DNA of 28,576 nucleotides, from the NCBI GenBank assembly GCA_007131745.1, contig SLPX01000072.1, positions 1 to 28,576 of the forward strand, in the 5' to 3' direction. This document shows, piece after piece, positions 25,213 through 28,576 of the stretch. The notes beneath the pieces were generated by a model, which was not told the origin of the DNA, searched no databases, and saw only the letters and a list, made by a program, of their open reading frames with translations. The stretch's first letter is position 1, and every line of letters starts with the position of its first letter. The stretch is from Myxococcales bacterium (lineage in GTDB: Bacteria; Myxococcota; Polyangia; HGW-17; SLPX01). The translations under genes and the position numbers were made by a program.

Positions 25213-26502
25213 TCAGCGGGAAGGCTTGTGTCCCTTGATCTGGTAGATGTAGACGGCTCTATCGTGTTCGGCCCGGGTCTCTGAAAACTTGTGTGTTCCA
25301 TCGTTCCTGGATACGAAAAACACGTATTTGGTATCAGCGGGCAACATTACGGCCTTCATAGCAGCGCGGCCGGGGTTGGCTATCGGACCCGGCGGAAGTC
25401 CTTCATGAACATACGTGTTGTAAGGGTTTTCCGGATCTCTGAGTTGTGCCGTCCTGATCCTGTCTTTGAACTTCTTGCAAGCCGGACTCCTTTGCACGGG
25501 AACAAAGCACCCGTATATGATCGTCGGATCCGCTTCCAGCCTTTTGGGCCTGAACCAGGGAAACCGCAGGCGGTTCAGATACACGCTCGCCACCATCGGT
25601 CTTTCATGCGGGGCGCCCGTTTCCTTTTCAACAATCGAAGCCATGATCACCATTTCGTGGTGTCCGAATTTGAAAGTGTTTTTTAAACGAATCATTCCAT
25701 TCGGGTGCTTTTCCCTCAATTCATCCACGACACGGAAATGCATCCTGACCATGTATTGAAGAACATCGCTCGGAGAAGTACCCACCCTGAACTTGTACGT
25801 ATCCGGAAAAAGGTAACCTTCCAGGGTTGTGCCCGGAACCCCGAGTTTCCTGGCAAAAGCAGTGTCCCTCATGAGCCGCTCCAATTCTTCCCTGGTACCG
25901 AACCCGGCTTCCGCCAGGATATCGGCAACCTCCAACATGTGCCTCCCCTCCGGAATCGTCACCCTCCTGAGCTCAACCTTGGGCCCCTTGATGAGCGCAT
26001 CTATGAGTTCCCCGGGGGTCATGGAACCGGAAAGATTTTCATACCGTCCCTGCCTTATTCTATGAGCCAGTCCTTGCTGGTTAACGTAGAACCTGAAAAA
26101 CATGGGATGTTTCAAAATACCCTTTTCATTCAGGATGGTGACAACATCGCTCAGAGAAGCTCCCCTGGGGATCACCACCTCCACTTCCTCGCTTCCTTCA
26201 CCCACCGGCCTGTCCGGATATGTTCTCACGTAATTGATCCCCCAGGCTGCAACACCCACCACGGTCAAGCCCGTCAAAACAGCGACTGCAAAAGCAACTC
26301 TTTGACGTATTCGTTTCTCTTTGATCGGCTTTCCACCGGAAACAGTTATTCCACTTGGGGGTTCGATCCCCGGGCTGCAAGGTATCCCTGCAGAATCACC
26401 GAGGCCGCAATCTTGTCCACCACCCGCTTCCGCTTTTCCCTGCTCAGGTCCGCTTCCAACAGGACCCTCTCGGCCGCCCTGGTGCTCAATCTTTCGTCCC
26501 AT
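25213..26502 (-). CDS. mltG: Endolytic transglycosylase MltG, start overlapping ruvX
   Basis: MltG cleaves nascent glycan strands at the outer face of the inner membrane. Its single membrane segment (VAFAVAVLTGLTVVGVAAWG) is followed by a LysM-like part (VVIPRGASLSDVVTILNEKG) and the YceG catalytic domain. Present are GTTLEGYLFPDTYKF, MASIVEKETG with the catalytic Glu, VYLNRL and NPYNTYVHEGLPPGPIANPG. Start choice is difficult: no ATG, GTG or TTG occurs in frame between 26502 and the middle of the membrane segment. ATG 26502, with AGGA seven bases upstream, gives 429 residues with a Gly-rich cytoplasmic extension of about 60 residues and a 157-bp overlap with ruvX. A non-standard start just after ruvX is the alternative. 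Confidence 0.9.
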   Translation of the reverse strand: MGRKIEHQGGREGPVGSGPEQGKAEAGGGQDCGLGDSAGIPCSPGIEPPSGITVSGGKPIKEKRIRQRVAFAVAVLTGLTVVGVAAWGINYVRTYPDRPVGEGSEEVEVVIPRGASLSDVVTILNEKGILKHPMFFRFYVNQQGLAHRIRQGRYENLSGSMTPGELIDALIKGPKVELRRVTIPEGRHMLEVADILAEAGFGTREELERLMRDTAFARKLGVPGTTLEGYLFPDTYKFRVGTSPSDVLQYMVRMHFRVVDELREKHPNGMIRLKNTFKFGHHEMVIMASIVEKETGAPHERPMVASVYLNRLRFPWFRPKRLEADPTIIYGCFVPVQRSPACKKFKDRIRTAQLRDPENPYNTYVHEGLPPGPIANPGRAAMKAVMLPADTKYVFFVSRNDGTHKFSETRAEHDRAVYIYQIKGHKPSR

Positions 26503-26777
26503 GTCTCTATCCTGCCTGTCCATTTTTTCTTCAAAGCCTCCACAAATGCCATGACACGGCGGCAGCGAAGTCCCATTTCGCCGCTCATATGCAGGGGCAT
26601 GCCTACAACCACCGTCTGCACGCCGTGAGCATCCAAAAGTTCCATCAACACATCCAAATCCTCCCGAACACCTTTCCGTCTGATAGTCGTCAGCGGAAAA
26701 GCCACGGTACCGGATTCGTCGGACATCGCCAAACCTATGGTACGGCTGCCCATATCAAGTCCCATTATTCGCACCAT
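26346..26777 (-). CDS. ruvX: YqgF/RuvX-family nuclease-fold protein
   Basis: A 143-residue RNase H-fold protein of the YqgF family, linked in other bacteria to 16S rRNA 5'-end processing and formerly annotated as a Holliday junction resolvase. Hallmarks: IMGLDMGSRTIGLAMSDESG at the start, TVVVGMPLHMSGEMG, ETWDERLSTRAAERVLLE, and a final DKIAASVILQGYL with the metal-binding Asp. ATG 26777 is chosen because GGTGG lies about nine bases upstream; an in-frame TTG at 26810 has no usable site. Its 3' end is overlapped by the proposed start of mltG, a gene it often neighbours. Confidence 0.93.
   Translation of the reverse strand: MVRIMGLDMGSRTIGLAMSDESGTVAFPLTTIRRKGVREDLDVLMELLDAHGVQTVVVGMPLHMSGEMGLRCRRVMAFVEALKKKWTGRIETWDERLSTRAAERVLLEADLSREKRKRVVDKIAASVILQGYLAARGSNPQVE
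26510..26513 (-). promoter_or_regulatory. Possible ribosome binding site for mltG inside ruvX
   Basis: AGGA on the minus strand, seven bases before ATG 26502. This is the main positive evidence for starting mltG within the ruvX coding sequence. Confidence 0.4.
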
Positions 26778-26883
26778 GTAAACATGCCACCGGGCGGACG
26801 CCCATGTCAATTTCCTACTGCGGTTCGGTTGTTAGCTTGTTGTCGCCGTGATATATAGAACGACATAAAAAAGGAGTCGTGTT

Positions 26884-28576
26884 GTGCCTAAATGCCCAAA
26901 GTGTGGAGTTAATTATCCCGACGGCGCGAATTATTGTCCGGCTTGCAGACACTCACCCGCGCCCGTCGTACGAAGCTTCCCGCTCCAACCGGGAGAAACG
27001 GTTTGCCTCGATTACGAAATCGAAGAATTGCTGCGCACGGACCACAACGGTGACAGATACCTGGGTGCGCACAAACTTACCCGCCAACCGGTGACGGTGG
27101 AGGTACTTTCTCCGGTTCTTACCGAAAGTGCAAGGCAACAAGTACTGGCTGAAGCTCGTGTTCTGTCCCGATTCCATCACCCGACTCTTCCGGTCATGTA
27201 CACGATTCGGGAGGAATTCCGTAGAATCTGGATCGTTTTTCAACATCCCGAAGGAATTCCCCTTTCTTACATGCTGGCAAAAAAGAATTTTCCGTCTCAG
27301 GAAATCGCTGTAAAAATTTTCGAACAGGTTTTGTCAGGACTGGACCACACGCACCGGCAAGGGCTTTTCCACGGCGCACTGCGTCCCTCACTCGTTTTTG
27401 TCGACGACATGTTCAATGTCATGATCGGGGGTTTCGGATTCCTCAAAGCACTGAACCAACCTCAGGCCGGCGCGGAGAGAGACTTCACGACGGCCTTTTA
27501 TACCGCTCCTGAAACAGCTCTGGGCCAAAACGCGGATCATCGTACAGACATCTATCACACAGCCATCCTTTTCTTTCATTCCGTTTCCGGCAGACCTCCC
27601 TTCACGGGTGGAAGCAATTATGAAATAATCAGGGGTCACGTGGAAGAAATCCCTCCCGATTTGCACTCCATCTGTACCACGGTTTCGCAAAGAGTGTCCG
27701 AAGTCATCGCAAAGGCCCTTGCTAAAGATCCCAAAGATCGCTTTCAATCAGCACGCGAATTCAGGAACGCTCTCCTTCATGCTCACAAAGATTCATCCGC
27801 AAAAATAGCGGCGCCCGATTTTTCAACCAATGAACATCGGCCTTCCCCAGAGGGGAGTCAAAACGTATTCCAAGAAATTCGGACAAACGGAAATGTATCC
27901 GGCACCCTCATGGGATTGCCACAGGAGCCAAAACCTCCGCAAGAAAGCCGTGAGAGTAAAACAGGGGAAAAACACGTATCCCCGGCAAGAAATTTTACCG
28001 GCGACATACCCGCCGGGAAAAAGAGTGGAGAACCGGAGAGTCGTGAAAGAAAGAGGTCGTCCGCGGCTTTGAGAGAAACCATCAAAACTCGGCCGCCGGC
28101 GCCGGCGCCGGCGCCGACTCCGACTCCGGCTCCGGTTGAACCGGAACCTCCGGAAGATACCGGAAAACCTTTGCCTCCTCCCCTTTCCCATGGTGATGCC
28201 GATCTCGGCCGCCCGTTGCAGCCGCATTTCCCCAAGGGTCCCGGAACCAATCTCGCCCGCCTATCACTAAAGCGGATCACAGTCCACGGCGGAGCAGCCT
28301 CGGAAAAAGTTACTCCGCTTCAAACACCCGCCGTAGCCGAGGTGCAAGCACAAAAACCGGAAAAACCGGCTGAAGCGAAACAACAAGCCAAACCGCAGCC
28401 GACCGTGCAACAAGAACAACCGGCCGAAGCGAAACAACAAGCCGAACCGCAGCCGACCGTGCAACAAGAACAACCGGCTGAAGCGAAACAACAAGCCGAA
28501 CCGCAGCCGACCGTGCAACAAGAACAACCGGCTGAAGCGAAACAACAAGCCGAACCGCAGCCGACCGAGCAACAAG
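26884..28576 (+). CDS. Zinc-ribbon pseudokinase with repetitive tail, incomplete at window end
   Basis: The gene starts at GTG 26884 (AAGGAG seven bases upstream) and is open to the window edge, over 560 residues. Residues 4-21 form a zinc ribbon (C4, C7, C18, C21). Residues about 45-300 follow the Ser/Thr kinase fold, with YEIEELL, an HHP motif, a retained APE (FYTAPETALG), the helix-F Asp (HRTDIYHTA) and the late Arg (AKDPKDRF). Catalytic residues are gone: the glycine loop reads LLRTDHNGDRYLG, the beta-3 Lys is E73 (VTVEVL), HRD is H163-G-A165, and DFG is G183-F-G. It should not transfer phosphate and may be a scaffold or regulator. The C-terminal part is Pro/Gln/Glu-rich low complexity including PAPAPAPTPTPAP and a 54-bp tandem repeat. 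Confidence 0.85.
   Translation, partial: MPKCPKCGVNYPDGANYCPACRHSPAPVVRSFPLQPGETVCLDYEIEELLRTDHNGDRYLGAHKLTRQPVTVEVLSPVLTESARQQVLAEARVLSRFHHPTLPVMYTIREEFRRIWIVFQHPEGIPLSYMLAKKNFPSQEIAVKIFEQVLSGLDHTHRQGLFHGALRPSLVFVDDMFNVMIGGFGFLKALNQPQAGAERDFTTAFYTAPETALGQNADHRTDIYHTAILFFHSVSGRPPFTGGSNYEIIRGHVEEIPPDLHSICTTVSQRVSEVIAKALAKDPKDRFQSAREFRNALLHAHKDSSAKIAAPDFSTNEHRPSPEGSQNVFQEIRTNGNVSGTLMGLPQEPKPPQESRESKTGEKHVSPARNFTGDIPAGKKSGEPESRERKRSSAALRETIKTRPPAPAPAPTPTPAPVEPEPPEDTGKPLPPPLSHGDADLGRPLQPHFPKGPGTNLARLSLKRITVHGGAASEKVTPLQTPAVAEVQAQKPEKPAEAKQQAKPQPTVQQEQPAEAKQQAEPQPTVQQEQPAEAKQQAEPQPTVQQEQPAEAKQQAEPQPTEQQ
28366..28576 (+). repeat. 54-bp in-frame tandem repeat in pseudokinase tail
   Basis: Units begin at 28366, 28420, 28474 and 28528, exactly 54 bp apart, giving three full copies and a fourth cut by the window end. 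Each encodes 18 residues of the form PAEAKQQAEPQPTVQQEQ. Copies differ by one or two bases, so the array is recent and probably continues beyond the window. Confidence 0.95.

Noticed and set aside
28366..28576. Regular repeats as a CRISPR array
   Set aside because: The 54-bp units are contiguous with no unique spacers and lie in frame in a coding tail.

Overview
The window looks like chromosome from a Gram-negative bacterium of the deltaproteobacterial/Myxococcota sphere. The basis is the set of five predicted lipoproteins, two of which combine Cys-rich repeats of the 'CGDG-NGDE-CDG' type with RCC1 blades (a combination I associate with Myxococcota and relatives). An anaerobe-style oxygen-defence operon, an acyl-CoA mutase lacking its B12 domain, and a zinc-ribbon kinase-like protein with a long low-complexity tail fit the same picture. 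This is inference from gene content; no rRNA, tRNA, CRISPR array or insertion sequence was seen.

Layout. 1-2.3 kb: two minus-strand lipoproteins, one unrecognised and one beta-helix protein. 2.3-2.6 kb: a gene-free stretch with GGAAC/GGGAC-type short repeats. 2.6-4.9 kb: a minus-strand operon of five non-haem iron proteins (rubrerythrin, desulfoferrodoxin/superoxide reductase, rubredoxin and two ferritin-like proteins). 5.2-6.4 kb: an OB-fold/HD-domain nuclease resembling YhaM, with a 15-bp tandem repeat coding its tail. 6.5-8.1 kb: a coenzyme-B12 acyl-CoA mutase large subunit whose two substrate-selecting residues are those of isobutyryl-CoA mutase, not methylmalonyl-CoA mutase. 8.4-11.7 kb: a lipoprotein with Asp-rich metal-binding loops, then Lon protease.

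11.9-16.5 kb: a tandem pair of paralogous lipoproteins, each with six Cys-rich repeats and seven RCC1 blades. They align without gaps at a fixed 2410-bp offset over the first ~930 bp, then diverge. 16.7-18.6 kb: DnaK. 18.7-23.3 kb: a PsbP/DcrB-like exported protein, a Nudix hydrolase coupled to lipoyl synthase, an L,D-transpeptidase, and a TPR protein. 23.3-26.8 kb: PanC-MurB coupled by an ATGA overlap, then convergent MltG and RuvX, which appear to overlap by about 157 bp. From 26.9 kb to the edge runs an incomplete gene for a zinc-ribbon protein kinase fold that has lost the beta-3 lysine, the HRD aspartate and the DFG aspartate. It is a predicted pseudokinase with a 54-bp tandem repeat running off the window.

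Together the genes cover proteostasis (Lon, DnaK), reactive-oxygen protection, envelope growth (MurB, MltG, L,D-transpeptidase), cofactor synthesis (LipA, PanC) and acyl-CoA metabolism. The most noteworthy items are the mutase specificity residues, the pseudokinase, the mosaic RCC1 lipoprotein pair, the repeat tail on the HD nuclease, and the ruvX/mltG overlap.
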